A stretch of DNA of 64,000 nt, taken from Dasypus novemcinctus (Eukaryota; Chordata; Mammalia; Cingulata; Dasypodidae). The stretch spans positions 34,082,770-34,146,769 of the forward strand of contig NC_080682.1 in assembly GCF_030445035.2 (NCBI RefSeq), written 5' to 3'. The first letter of the stretch is position 1. Each line of letters begins with the position of its first letter. Positions 12,310 through 22,700 of this stretch are shown piece by piece. The notes under the pieces were generated by a model. That model was not told the origin of the DNA. It saw only the letters and a program-made list of their open reading frames with translations, and ran no database searches. Position numbers and translations under genes: made by a program.

Positions 12310-12478
12310 GGGAGGAAGATAAGGAGTAAAGCATAAAAGAGGATAATAAACAGAAAGGCGATGGAGAGTAGAATTCGTTGGCCGAGGTCCAATCTTCTGG
12401 TGCGGTAGCGGCTAGACAGATGGCGGAAAATATTATCAAGAAAGCAAAGGTTATGAGGAAGAAATAAAGTATTAAAGG
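12310..12478 (-). pseudogene. Small hydrophobic module, copy B
   Basis: A short hydrophobic reading frame with the motif 'LAATAPEDW'. In a shifted frame it continues 'LDLGQRILLSIAFLF'. It is about 262 bp from a paralogous copy (12570-12712) with 'LATVAPDDWNLKQRLLL', measured between the conserved tryptophan codons. The stretch just upstream on the minus strand, 'cttctcacttcccccacag', is a strong splice-acceptor-like sequence ending at 12479. I do not recognise the family. It could be a degenerate accessory membrane protein or a displaced envelope signal/leader exon. Confidence 0.4.
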
Positions 12479-12569
12479 CTGTGGGGGAAGTGAGAAGATC
12501 ATTTAGAGGATAGGGTTGAGAATGGTATGTTTAAGACAGAAGCTTTGTGGTTTGTAGGAGACTGCTTTA

Positions 12570-12712
12570 TAAACGAAGGAGAATGAGGGCAGTAAATATA
12601 GTAACGATAGATAGGAAGATGACAGTGAGGAGGAGTCTTTGTTTAAGGTTCCAATCATCCGGCGCAACAGTGGCTAGGCCGATAACGAGGGGTGTTGCTA
12701 AATAGACAATGG
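12570..12712 (-). pseudogene. Small hydrophobic module, copy A
   Basis: The open minus-strand frame begins after the acceptor-like 'gattttgtctttgcag' (AG at 12713-12714). It reads through 'LATVAPDDWNLKQRLLL' into a hydrophobic segment and stops near 12570. It lacks an obvious own ATG, which suits a downstream exon. Its partner copy B shares the AP-acid-DW motif and the following L-x-QR-LL pattern. The function is unknown. Confidence 0.4.
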
Positions 12713-12739
12713 CTGCAAAGACAAAATCATCTTCTGTTT

Positions 12740-13600
12740 CCTTAAGAATAACTTTTCTTTAAATACTTAGTAGCATGCAATATTAGAAACCGTTTCCTAA
12801 AAGGAAGTTGGCAGGGGAGCTTGGTTGCTATTAATCTTTCCTGTTATAAAATTACCTTTTATTATTATTATCATCAATTTAGTTTTATATATATATATTT
12901 AAGGATGACCTTTTGGAATTAGCCATTTAATACCTTAATGTAAACTATTGAAGATAAATTTTATCTTTACAGAACACATTCCCTTACGTAAAGTTATCAC
13001 AATACCTTTTACACTTGCCGCATGCAAATTAAATTTCAAGAGTTTATGAAAAATTAGCCATCTTACTTTAGGACAAAATACGTCTTTTTGCAAAACTTAT
13101 TACATTTCTGTTAGCATTTTTACAAACTTTTAACCTTTTTAATATTCATATAAGTTTTACATTCTTTATATTATCCTGTGAAGAAAAAAAAGTTATTCAT
13201 TTTAATCTAGGCAAGAACAACTTTTTATGAAGACGTACAGTTAATTTTGTTAATTAAGACTTACAATTTTTTTAAAATTGTAGATATCTTATTAACATTT
13301 AAACATATGTATTAATATAATAAACTTAAGTATTAATATAAGCGCTTATTTAATTTTTGGCCATTTGAATAGAGCTCTTTTAAAGATTTCTAGTAATTTA
13401 TATTTACCATCCGGAGGTATCACAATATATGTTGACATTGAACGAACAGACAGACAAACACAGAACAATTACAACACATTAACAGAAATATATAATTTAT
13501 TTACAGTTGACTCATAATTCTTACTTTCTTGGTATAGCTGCTTTTAAATCCTTTTTTATATAGCATATCATAGATTATACCCTTCAAGATTTCTTCTGGA
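12740..13600. other. AT-rich non-coding core of nested ERV
   Basis: About 0.86 kb of strongly A/T-rich DNA without a significant frame on either strand, between GC-rich gag-side and env-side segments. I see no capsid, polymerase or integrase motif. The abrupt composition change suggests non-retroviral or very different sequence substituted for the usual gag-pol-env body. Confidence 0.65.
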
Positions 13601-13602
13601 CT

Positions 13603-13854
13603 TCATGTTGCCTGTAATAAGCCAGGAGGGAATCTTTTACCTTCCTGCTCCACAGCAAAAGTGACCCTATCTGTAAGGTGAGTATAGGTGTCCGGGTCCC
13701 AAAGCTGACACGTGGTAAGCCACGAATTAAAGGGGAGAAGAAGGTCCCAATATACTTGAAGCTGTTTGAAAGAGATCTTACACCGGTGAGTGTCTAGGAG
13801 ACCGGCAAGGGCCCGAACTTGTGGGGCTTGCTTAGCAGATAGGATGTTACCCAT
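13603..13854 (-). pseudogene. Gag matrix-like N-terminus, truncated
   Basis: The frame from the ATG at 13854 begins M-G-N-I-L-S, a myristoylation-type start (Gly at position 2), and runs 83 codons to a stop. Its length and pattern (short helix-rich segment, 'QLQVYWDLLLPFNSWL') resemble the matrix domain of betaretroviral Gag, which carries Gag to membranes. Capsid and nucleocapsid do not follow. The same frame is open upstream to an ATG at 14043, giving a 63-residue extension before the canonical start. I prefer the 13854 start because of the myristoylation motif. Confidence 0.6.
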
Positions 13855-14092
13855 TGCTAATGGCCTTTTGGAGCCGATAAGAAAAGGGGCCCTTACCTTG
13901 AGAGCGCAGCGATGGGAGCCGAGGTGCGCGGTGAGACGAGGGGTCAGAGCCGATGGGGCTCCGACGGTGGTCGCGGGACAAGAGAAGGCCCCGACGAGGG
14001 GAGGGCGGGACGATAAGCAGTGGAGCAAGGCAAAGGGGAGCAAGCACGGAAGGGAGGAGGCAGAGGTGAAGGCAGGGGTGGAGGTGCTCAGG

Positions 14093-14440
14093 CACGCGCT
14101 CCTGAGAGTTTTATTGGCGCCTCTTAATCATAGCGGGTCGGTATAAGCCCCCAACATGGAAGGAGAAAGCCATCCAGCGATTCTCCCAGACCGCCGTGGA
14201 TCGTATGAGGTCACCAAGGTTCAGGAGCAGCAATGCAGAGCGAAAAGATAGGGGTGAGAAGAGAGGAGAGCGTAGGGCTATGGTAGGGTTACTTCAGACA
14301 TGCAAGCACGTGCTCCCGAGAAATCCAAGGCTCCTCTTAATCATAGCAGGTCGGTATAAGCCCCCGACATGGAAGGAGAAAGCCATCCAGCGATTCTCCC
14401 AGACTGCCGTGGATCGTATGAGGTAGCCAAGGCTCAGGTA
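14093..14440. repeat. 213-bp direct duplication in ERV leader
   Basis: The segment containing 'ctcttaatcatagcgggtcg' at 14121 recurs at 14334 with 'ctcttaatcatagcaggtcg', followed in both by a 'ggtataagccccc' block and a 'ccatccagcgattctccc' block. The period is 213 bp. It lies between the primer binding site and the gag start, where packaging and dimerisation signals usually sit. Confidence 0.9.
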
Positions 14441-14533
14441 GCAGCAATGTTGCACGAGAGAAGCCCCACGGTGAGATGAAAGGTGGGGGGCGGGCCGCCA
14501 GGTTATGGAGTGAGGCTGTGGTGGAGTTGCCTT

Positions 14534-14551
14534 GCCCCACGTTGGGCACCA
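14534..14551 (-). other. tRNA-Lys-type primer binding site
   Basis: On the minus strand this reads TGGTGCCCAACGTGGGGC, two bases inside the 5' LTR. It differs at one position from the tRNA-Lys(1,2) site TGGCGCCCAACGTGGGGC used by Mason-Pfizer-type betaretroviruses. This supports class II placement and fixes the element's orientation. Confidence 0.9.
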
Positions 14552-14553
14552 AC

Positions 14554-15466
14554 TGCGACGGCTTGCTCAGTCGGTAGAGGTGGGGTCTGACTGCGGACGA
14601 GGGGTCGGTCCAGCTCTGGACGAGGGGTCGGTCCCACTTGGGAAGAGGGGTCGGTCCGGCAGCACATGAGGGATCGGTCTCACAAGGGGTTGCGCGGTTC
14701 AGCTGACGGGGTCGCCCGGCAAAGCCGGCGACGAAGGGGTCGCCCGGAGAAGCAGGCGACGAACTGGGGACAAGGGAGGCCAGGCCCTTGTCGGGGGCTC
14801 TCAGGACTGGAGGGCGCACGGCAGAAGAACTACCGCGGAGACAAGGTAAACATGCAAGTCCAACTTTATTGAGGGAGAGGCAACAGTTTTATAGGGGCTG
14901 GGGTAGGCTGATTGGTCGAAGCCACGCCCTGTTCTGATTGGTTGCCGGTGAAAGGTCAGTGGGCGGTACTGGACGGGGGAGGGGTGGTGGTTAGGGATTG
15001 GCTGTCGCTGTTGCTGGGGGAAGGGGCAGGGTTTAGGGATTGGTGGCTGCTGTTGCTGGGGTGGAGGGCAGACTTGAGTTTCCCGCCCACACCTGGCTGT
15101 TGCTGCTGTCGGGGAGGAGGGAAAAGGGCAGACTGGATTTTTCTGCCCACGCCTGGCTGTTGCTGCTGTCGGGGGAGGGGAAAAGGGCAGACTGGAATTT
15201 TCCGCCCTGCGCCTGCGCAGGGAGAAAGAAGAAGAAGGGTACCACCCTACAGGCATCGTGTGGCGCCATCCGGGAGGAGGGGCGGCCACGGAAGTATGGC
15301 TGCCGAGAAGGGGAGACCCGAGGGCACTCTGCGCCCATGCCGAGCTTCCTTCAGGGGTGGTGGTGAGTCCGACCAGCCACCCTATTATGGGGGCAGCGGC
15401 TTGGCCTGCCGCGGCTGATCCCCCGCCAGGCCAGCAAACCACACTTCAGCCCGAGGGGTGACTGCA
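14554..15466 (-). repeat. 5' LTR of nested ERV
   Basis: A 913-bp LTR, TGC...GCA, adjoining the primer binding site. It matches the 3' LTR but has three rather than four of the 23-bp U5 repeats, which accounts for the 23-bp length difference. GTTTG follows at 15467-15471. Confidence 0.9.
14887..14941 (-). promoter_or_regulatory. LTR core promoter (TATA and CCAAT boxes)
   Basis: On the minus strand a TATAAAA box (14893-14887) lies downstream of two CCAAT boxes, CCAATCA at 14911-14915 and again at 14937-14941, with a GC-rich element between them. AATAAA follows at 14870-14865. This is a conventional RNA polymerase II LTR promoter layout. Activity is inferred. Confidence 0.75.
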
Positions 15467-15471
15467 GTTTG

Positions 15472-17252
15472 TAGTTTTTATTGCTGTCTGGTCATCATTT
15501 TATTTTGCCGGGTTTAAGCAGTTTCTTAGCTTCTTTATGTAGTCTTGGGGATTAATTAGTTGCTTTTGTTTAAGTGTTATGTCTTCTCTTTGTCACTTTT
15601 TTCTTCTTATTCTAATTTCTTGTTGCTGGCTAAGTTCACTTTGAAGGAAAATATTAAGGACAGGGAAGAAAATTGTGTAAGAGAAGAAAATATGTAAAGT
15701 AGTATTGGTAATAAATATTAACAGAGCAACAATGTGAGATCTGGGAGAATGGATATTAGACTCATGTAAGTTGTGTAGCATTATAGATGTAAGTAGATTA
15801 CCTATAATGAAACAGTCAACTGAATATGGGGAGGAATATCGTATGAATTAAAAAGCCAGTGTTTTCATGAGAAAGGGAAAGAGAAAAGAAAGACAATAAT
15901 ATCAAGAGTGGATAAAAGGCAGAAAACAGAACAATGGTATTAGAAATTAAATGTTAGACAATTTGGGGACCAAAGAAAGGGAGGTAGAATGTAAGAGAGA
16001 CAGTAGATGATGGAGGATAGCAAGATGTGGGGGAAAGGGGATAGTGTAGGTGGCCTAAATCAATTGTCACACAAACAAGGAAATGGAGGATGAGGAAACA
16101 CAGCAAATTCAAGGTGCTCCCTGCAGCATCTATTGTATAAATAAAATAAAATAAAATAAGAAGAAAAATAGAGAAAAGAGAAAAAGAGAAGAAAAAAGGG
16201 GGGTGGGCAAAGAAAATGGAGGGAAACAAGCAAGAAAAAGAAAAGAAGAAAGAGAAAAAAAAAACTAAAGAAAGGAAAAAGGACCTTGGGGGATAGAGTG
16301 GGAGAAAAACCAGGAGATAATGCAATATTAGCAACCAAGACAATAAAAAAAAAAGAAGAAAAAGAGAAGGGGGAAAAAAAACACAAACACCAAGGGCTAG
16401 GACAATCAAGGACCTCAGATGGACCTCAGGGCCTGGTACATTCAGGGATGGGAAGTCTGTGATATTGCAGACTCAAGAAGTGCGAGTCTCTGGGGTGTGG
16501 GCCACCAGGGTTTAGGGGAGACACACCTGGGAACCATGCATCCAGTTAACAGGAAGCCTGGGATCACCGCAGTGCAACACAGCCTTCAGGGATCCCCGCA
16601 GCTGAGCACCAGCCCTAGGAAGAGGGGTCACGCCAGCAAACTCTTACCTCTATATCAGAAACCCAAAATTCCACCTCTCACAAGAGTCTCTTCTGTCACT
16701 GTCTCACTAAATCGACTTCAGGACACCTCTCACTCTGCAAGCCCCTGAAACAGTCTGCTGGGGTCACCATTGTACTACAAACAATTCAAGGACTGCTGCA
16801 GATGGGCCGTCTGCCCTAGGGGGAGGGGCTCTAGCCAGAAGCTCTGATCTCGTGTCAGAAACCCAAAATTTCACGTCTCACAAGAATCTCCTCTGTCTCT
16901 GTCTCACCTAATCGATTTCCAGACACCTCCCACCCTGCAAGCCCCCGAATAGCCTGCTCAGGGCTTGGAAACTCCCCAGCACAGCAAAGCCTCCAGGAAT
17001 AGCTGCTGCCAGGCTGCCAGCTCCAGGGGGAAGCATCCTGTGTGCACCCCCGATCTCTGTGAAAGAGACCCAAAATTCTACCTTTTACAAGAATCTTCTT
17101 TGTCACCGTCGCACTAAATCAATGTCCAGACACCTCCTGCCCTGCAAACACCCAAAACAGCCCGGTCCAGCAAGATTCCAACCCTATTCAGTCACTTCTT
17201 TGCAGGAGAGATTATAAGGTGCACTCACTCAGATGCCATCTTGCCCCGCCTC
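15472..17252 (-). promoter_or_regulatory. L1 5' UTR (promoter region)
   Basis: This is L1 sequence between the nested ERV and the right TSD. The extreme 5' end reads 'ggcggggcaagatggcatct' on the minus strand, similar in kind to the 'gaggagccaagatgg' start of other mammalian L1s. Three ~200-bp monomers follow, then a purine-rich tract (about 16130-16395 on the plus strand) and AT-rich sequence leading to ORF1. Confidence 0.7.
16621..17220 (-). repeat. ~200-bp tandem monomers in L1 5' UTR
   Basis: The phrase 'acccaaaatt' with its surrounding block (then 'acaag' plus 'tct' runs, a 'ctgtctcac' block, 'agacacctcc', 'ccctgcaa') occurs at 16661, 16861 and 17068, giving periods of 200 and 207 bp. 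A partial unit may precede 16621. The units are clearly diverged from each other. The arrangement recalls mouse L1 promoter monomers, but no sequence relation is claimed. Confidence 0.8.
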
Positions 17253-17267
17253 CTGAATTAACATTTT
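17253..17267. repeat. Right TSD of full-length L1
   Basis: CTGAATTAACATTTT, the partner of 3264-3278. Confidence 0.8.
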
Positions 17268-20200
17268 AAATGTTAAAATTTACAGTGTGTAAAAAAGAGT
17301 ACAAATCAAAGAAACAGCAAATGGGTGCTCTTTTAAATAAAGAAGATAAAACTATGGAAAATTACAAAAAAGAAGATGAGAATATGGACATACCAATCAC
17401 AGACTTTAAAAATTGATCTAAAAATGCATAAGGAGATGAAAGAAAGTACAGAGAAAGAACTAGAGGATATAGAAAAACAATAAATGAATAATATGCGAGT
17501 CTAACTAAAGAGATAGAAATTTTAAAAAGGAACCAGCAGAACCATTGGAGTTGAAGACCACAATAAATTAGTGGAAAAATGCCCTGCAATCTTTTGAGAG
17601 CAGATTGGAGCTCTCAGAAGAAAGAATCAGTGAAACTGAAGACAAGGGACTTGAAATGAATCTGGTTGAAGAACAAAAAGAAAAATTACATGTTAATGTA
17701 GCCTATGACGTCCATGGGACACCTTCATGGCAACAACATATGCATTATGGCAGTCCTGGAATGACATGAAAGAAAGATGGGATCGAAAGGAATGAAAATT
17801 AATAAATGAGAGAAAACATCCCAAACTTAGCAAAAGAAATGAATATCCACATCCAAGAAGCTCAGAGAATACCAAACAGGATAAACAGTCAGAAATATAC
17901 ATCCCATCATATACTGATTATGCTATAAAATGCACAGGACAAGAGGAGAGTTCTAAAAGTTGCAACACAAAAGCACGATGTTGCATACAAAGAAGGCTGA
18001 ATAAGGCTAAGTGCCAATTTATCATCAGAAATCATGGAGGCAAGAAGGCAGTGGATTGAAATACTAAAGCACTGAAGGAAAAAAACTACACATCAAGAAT
18101 GTGAATTTTATTGATAAATTATTTCAAAAAAATGAGCAGGAGATTAAGACATTATCAGATAAGCAAAAGCTGAGGAAGTACATCACCACTATACCTGACC
18201 TAAAAGCAATGCTAAAGGGAGTTCATCAGATTGAAATGAAAGGACATTAAACTGGATCAAAGCAACATAAAGAAACAAGACTTGCAGTAAAGCTAAACAT
18301 TTTAGTAATTATAAATGGCAGTAATATTGTCTTGTATATTTGGTATGTAGTTCCACTTCTTAATTTCTACAGGTCCTAAAATGCAAATGCATAAAAAGTA
18401 ATGATAAATCTAGGTTTTTGGACATACAATATACAAATATACAACTGGTAACAAGAGCAAAAAATTGCTGGGAGGAACACAGCTATAAGAAAAGTATATG
18501 GGCATGCAAGAGAAGTTAGGTTGGGATCAAATTAAATATAATTGTTAAATATTTAAGGTACTGAATATTAACCTTATGGTAGATAGAAAAAGAAATGGAA
18601 AATATATCCAGAAAAATGAGTAGGCACTCAATATGGTACAACATATGAAAGCAAATAAATATAAAGGTAGGCTTTAATGGAAGTGGAGGAATAAAGTCTC
18701 AAGACTTATAAAGAATAAAGAGCAAAATGACAGAAGACCTGAATTCTGAGTAGAGACTATAAATGTAAATGGATTAAATTCCCCAGTCAAAAGGCAGAGA
18801 TTGGAGGAATGTGTTAAAAAAAACAACAACCATGAACAAATAACTGTCATGTGAAAGAGACTCATCTTAATGTCAAAGAAATATGTAGGTTGATAGTGAA
18901 AATTTGGCAAAATATATCCCATGCATGTAGTAACCAAGCAAGAGCATGGGTGGTTATACTAATATCAGATAAAATAAACTTTAAGTCAAAAACAATTACA
19001 AAGGACAAAGACAGTCATTATATACTAATAAAGAGGAAAATTCAATATGAAGATGTAAAAATTATACATATAGATGCACCTAACAGCATAGCCCTAAGTA
19101 TTTGAAGCAAATACTGACATATTGGAAGGGGAAAATATTGATATTTCTACAGTAATAGTAGCACACTTTAATACACCACTCTCAATAATGGATAGTACAT
19201 CAAGTCATAAAAAAACAGTAAGAAAGTAACATACTATTAAACATCCAAACTGTTAAAAGGGAAATCAGAAGTAAAATTAGCAAATATCTTGAGGTAAATG
19301 AAAATGAAAACACAACATACCAAAACTTATGGGGTGCAGCTGAGGCAGTGTTGAAAGGGAAATTTAGAGCTCTAAATATTAACATTTTTAAAAGACTTCA
19401 AATCAGAAGCCTAGCCTCACAACTTGAAAACTATTAAAGGAGGAAGCAACTAAATCCAGAGTGGAAAGAAAGATGGACATAACAAATATTAGAATAGAGA
19501 TAAGTGAAATAGAAAATAAACAAAAGCACCACAGAGAGATTTGATAAAACTAAAATGTGTGTTGGATAATATGAACAAAATTTACAGGCCTTTAGCTAGG
19601 ATACAAATAATGAAAATCAGGAATAACAAGAGGGACATTATCAATGATGCTGCTGAAATAAAAAAGACAATAAGTGGATACTATGAAAAATTGTATGCCA
19701 ATGAATTTGGTAACCTAGAAGAAATGGACAAATTATTAGAAACACACAAATGACCAACAATGACTCAAGATAAGTAGAAGATCTCAATAAATCATTTACT
19801 TTTAAAGAGATTGAATCAGTAATTCAACACCTCCCAAAACATAAAAGCCCAAGACAAGATAGATACAAAGTGATTTCTACCAAACATTCCAAGAAGACAT
19901 AACTCCAATTCTGCTCAAAATCTTCCAAAACATTAAAGAGAAGAGATCTCACCCTAATTCATTATACAAGCCCAACATGACTGCCATACCAAAGCTGGAT
20001 AAAGATACAAGGTAAGAGCATTACAGACCAATACCTGTTATGAATATCCACGTAAAAATCCTCATGAAAGTATTATCAAATGGAATCTAATAACCTATTA
20101 AAAGAATCATACACCACTATCAAATGCAATTTATCCCTGGTATACAAGGTTAGTTCAACAGAAGAAAATCCATTAATGTAATATGCGATGTTAACAGAAT

Positions 20201-22700
20201 CAAGGGAAAAAACACATCATTATTTCAACTGATGTAGATAAGGCAGGGAAAAGAAACACCTTTTCATGATTAAAAACACTTAGAATAGAAGTAACCTTCC
20301 TAACATGATAAAGGGCATAAATGAAAAGCCTATAGCTAACATCCTACTTAATGGTGAAAAATGATAATTTTCAATTTAAGATCAGGAGCAAGTTGAGAAT
20401 GCCAACTGTCACCACTGTTATTCAACATTGTAGTTGAATTCCTGCTAGAGCAATTAGGAAAGGAAAAAAAAAAGACATCCAAACTGGAAAGAAGTAAACT
20501 CTCCTTATTTGAAGATTGCGTGATCCAATAAACAGGGAATCCTGAAAAATCTACAACAAAGTTCCTGTAAGTAATAAATGATTATAGCAAAGAGGCATGG
20601 TACAAGGTCAACACCCTGAAATTAATAGTGTTTCTACACAAAAGCCATGAGCAGTCAGAAGTAAAGCAAAATATTCCATTTGCAATGGCAACTAAAAGAA
20701 TCAAATATCTAGAAATATACCTAACTAAGGAAGTAAAGGACTTATACGCAGAATACTACAAAACATTGTTAAAAGAAATTAAAGAAGAACTAAATAAATG
20801 TAAGGATATTCCATGTCCATGGATTAATAAGGCATCAATACTACCCAAAGCAATTTGTTGACACAAGGCAATCCTTATATAAAATTTTAAAAAATTTCCA
20901 GTAACATTTGCAAAAATGGAAAAGCCAATCTTGAAATTTATGTGAAAGGGTAAGCAGCTCCAAATACCTAAAGCCATCTTGTAAAGAATGAAAGTGGGAG
21001 AATCACCCATCCAGATCTTAAAATTTATTACAAACCACAGTGATAAAAACAGCATGGTACTGGCACAAGGACAGACATTTAGACCAATGGAATGGAATAG
21101 AAAGAACAGAAATCACCTTCACATTTATGGTCAACTGATTTTTTACAAGGTCTCAAAGAAAATTTGAAAAGAAATAATCTATTCAACAAATGGTGCTGGG
21201 AAAACTAGAACTCCATGTGCAAAAAAAAAAGGGAGGGGGAGGAAAACCTATATGCCATTGACCAGTACCTCATACCACATACAGAAGTCAACTCAAAAAT
21301 GGCCTAAAGACATAAATATAAGCACTAGAACTGTCAAACTCATAGAACAAAACACATGAATGCATTGGAAGGGTGTTTTGTTAGGCAACAGTTTCTTAGA
21401 CCTTACATCCCAAGTATAAGCAACAAAAGAAAAAAATAAGTAAATAGGACTTTATAAAAATATTAATAAAAATTTTTTATTTGTCAAACAACTTTACCAT
21501 GAAAGTAAAATGAAAACCTAAGTAAACTGGGAAAATACTTGGAAACCACATAACCAATAAAGGATTAACATCAATCATATATGAAGCAATCCTTCAACTT
21601 TACAATAAAAAGGCAAACAACCCAATTTAAAAATGGGTAAAATCTTCAACAGACAGCTCTTCAAGAAGATATGCAAATAGCCAGAAAGCACATGAAATAT
21701 TGCCCAGCATCATTAGCCATCAGGGAAAAGCAAATCAAAACCAAAATGAGATACTATTTCACACCCAATAGATTGACATATTTTTTTTTTAAATGGTTAA
21801 TAACAGTGTTGGCAAGGAAGTGAAGAAATAGGAACAACCATTCATTGAGGATGGCAACATAAAATGGTGCAGCAACTGTGAAAGACAATTTGGCAATTCC
21901 TCAAAAGTTAAGTAGAGAGCTACCTTATGACCCAGCAATCCCGCTAATAAGTATATATCAAAAAGAATTGAAAGCAGGTGCTCAAATATATATTTCCACA
22001 CTAATGTTTGTTGTGGCATTATTCATAATTGTTATAGGATGAAAAGAGCACAAATGCCATCTTCCAATGACCGGATAAACAAAATGTGGTACACATATAT
22101 ATGCAATTCAGCTGTAAAAAGGAATTAAGTCCTTACACATGGGACAACATGGATAAACCTTGAAGACATCATGTTAAATGAAATAAGTGAGACATAGAAG
22201 GACAAATATTGCATAATCTCACTGATTTGAAAGAATTAGAATAGGCAATCTCATAGAGTCATAATCGTGATTAGAGTTTACCAAGATGGGGATAGGGTAC
22301 GGAACATTAAGGCTTAAAATGCACAGGGTACCTTTTAAGAATGATGGAAATGTTTTGGTAAAAGATGGTGGTGATGGTAGCACATTATGAATGCAATTAA
22401 CAGCATTGAAAGGTCTCTGAATACAAATCAAAGGGTAAATGTTCTATTTTATATATGGAAACAGAAATTAAAAAAAAAAATCCATGGAGCACCACTATAC
22501 AAACAGTGTATGCTAAGTTAAAGTATGGACCTTAATTTATAATATAAATATAAAATTGTGCTTTAATAAATTTTAACAAAGGTTCCATAGCAATGGAGGG
22601 TTTTCTTGGTGGCGTGATATATGGGAATCCTGTATTTTATGCAAGATTGTTCCATAAACCTACAACTTCTCTAAAAATAAATAAATACATAAAAGAATGT
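17268..22700 (+). mobile_element. Older LINE-1, plus strand
   Basis: A decayed L1 in the opposite orientation to the preceding one. ORF1-like sequence covers about 17340-18260. ORF2 begins near 18755, with endonuclease remnants (about 18850-19100, 'LISDKINFKSKTI'), RT regions (about 19540-20900) and the C-terminal part (about 21600-22200, 'atgacccagcaatcccgct'). It ends in a short 3' UTR and (AAATA)-rich tail near 22690. Stops and frameshifts are frequent, so this copy is considerably older. The minus-strand full-length L1 seems to have landed in its 5' part. Confidence 0.8.

Larger units (their letters stand above)
10954..15466 (-). mobile_element. Betaretrovirus-like ERV, internally deleted
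   Basis: A 4.5-kb minus-strand provirus is nested in the L1 5' UTR. It has a 913-bp 5' LTR (14554-15466), a Lys-type primer binding site, a leader with a 213-bp duplication, a matrix-like gag start (13854 down to 13603), an AT-rich core without coding, hydrophobic/env-like scraps (12712-11910), a polypurine tract and a 936-bp 3' LTR (10954-11889). LTRs begin TGC and end GCA and are flanked by GTTTG. Only about 2.7 kb lies between the LTRs, with no capsid, protease, polymerase or integrase. It must therefore have moved using proteins from another virus, much like mouse ETn. LTR divergence (about 16 substitutions by eye in ~913 bp) makes it the youngest large insertion in the window. Confidence 0.85.
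3279..17252 (-). mobile_element. Full-length LINE-1, minus strand, with a nested ERV
   Basis: This is one L1 insertion bounded by a 15-bp TSD with a single mismatch. In transcription order it has a 5' end reading 'ggcggggcaagatggcatct' at 17228-17247, about 1.8 kb of 5' UTR with ~200-bp monomers, ORF1 (10927-10056), ORF2 (9935-6117), and a ~2.84-kb 3' UTR ending in A-rich sequence. An ERV (10954-15466) is inserted 26 bp upstream of the ORF1 start codon. Without the ERV and its TSD copy the L1 is about 9.46 kb, clearly longer than the 6-7 kb of human or mouse L1. Both ORFs are broken, so it is inactive. Its target was apparently the older plus-strand L1 that resumes at 17268. Confidence 0.85.

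Noticed and set aside
15954..16409. 151-codon hydrophobic minus-strand frame
   Set aside because: It lies on the purine/pyrimidine tract of the L1 5' UTR. The Phe/Ser/Leu composition comes from TTC/TTT/CTT runs.
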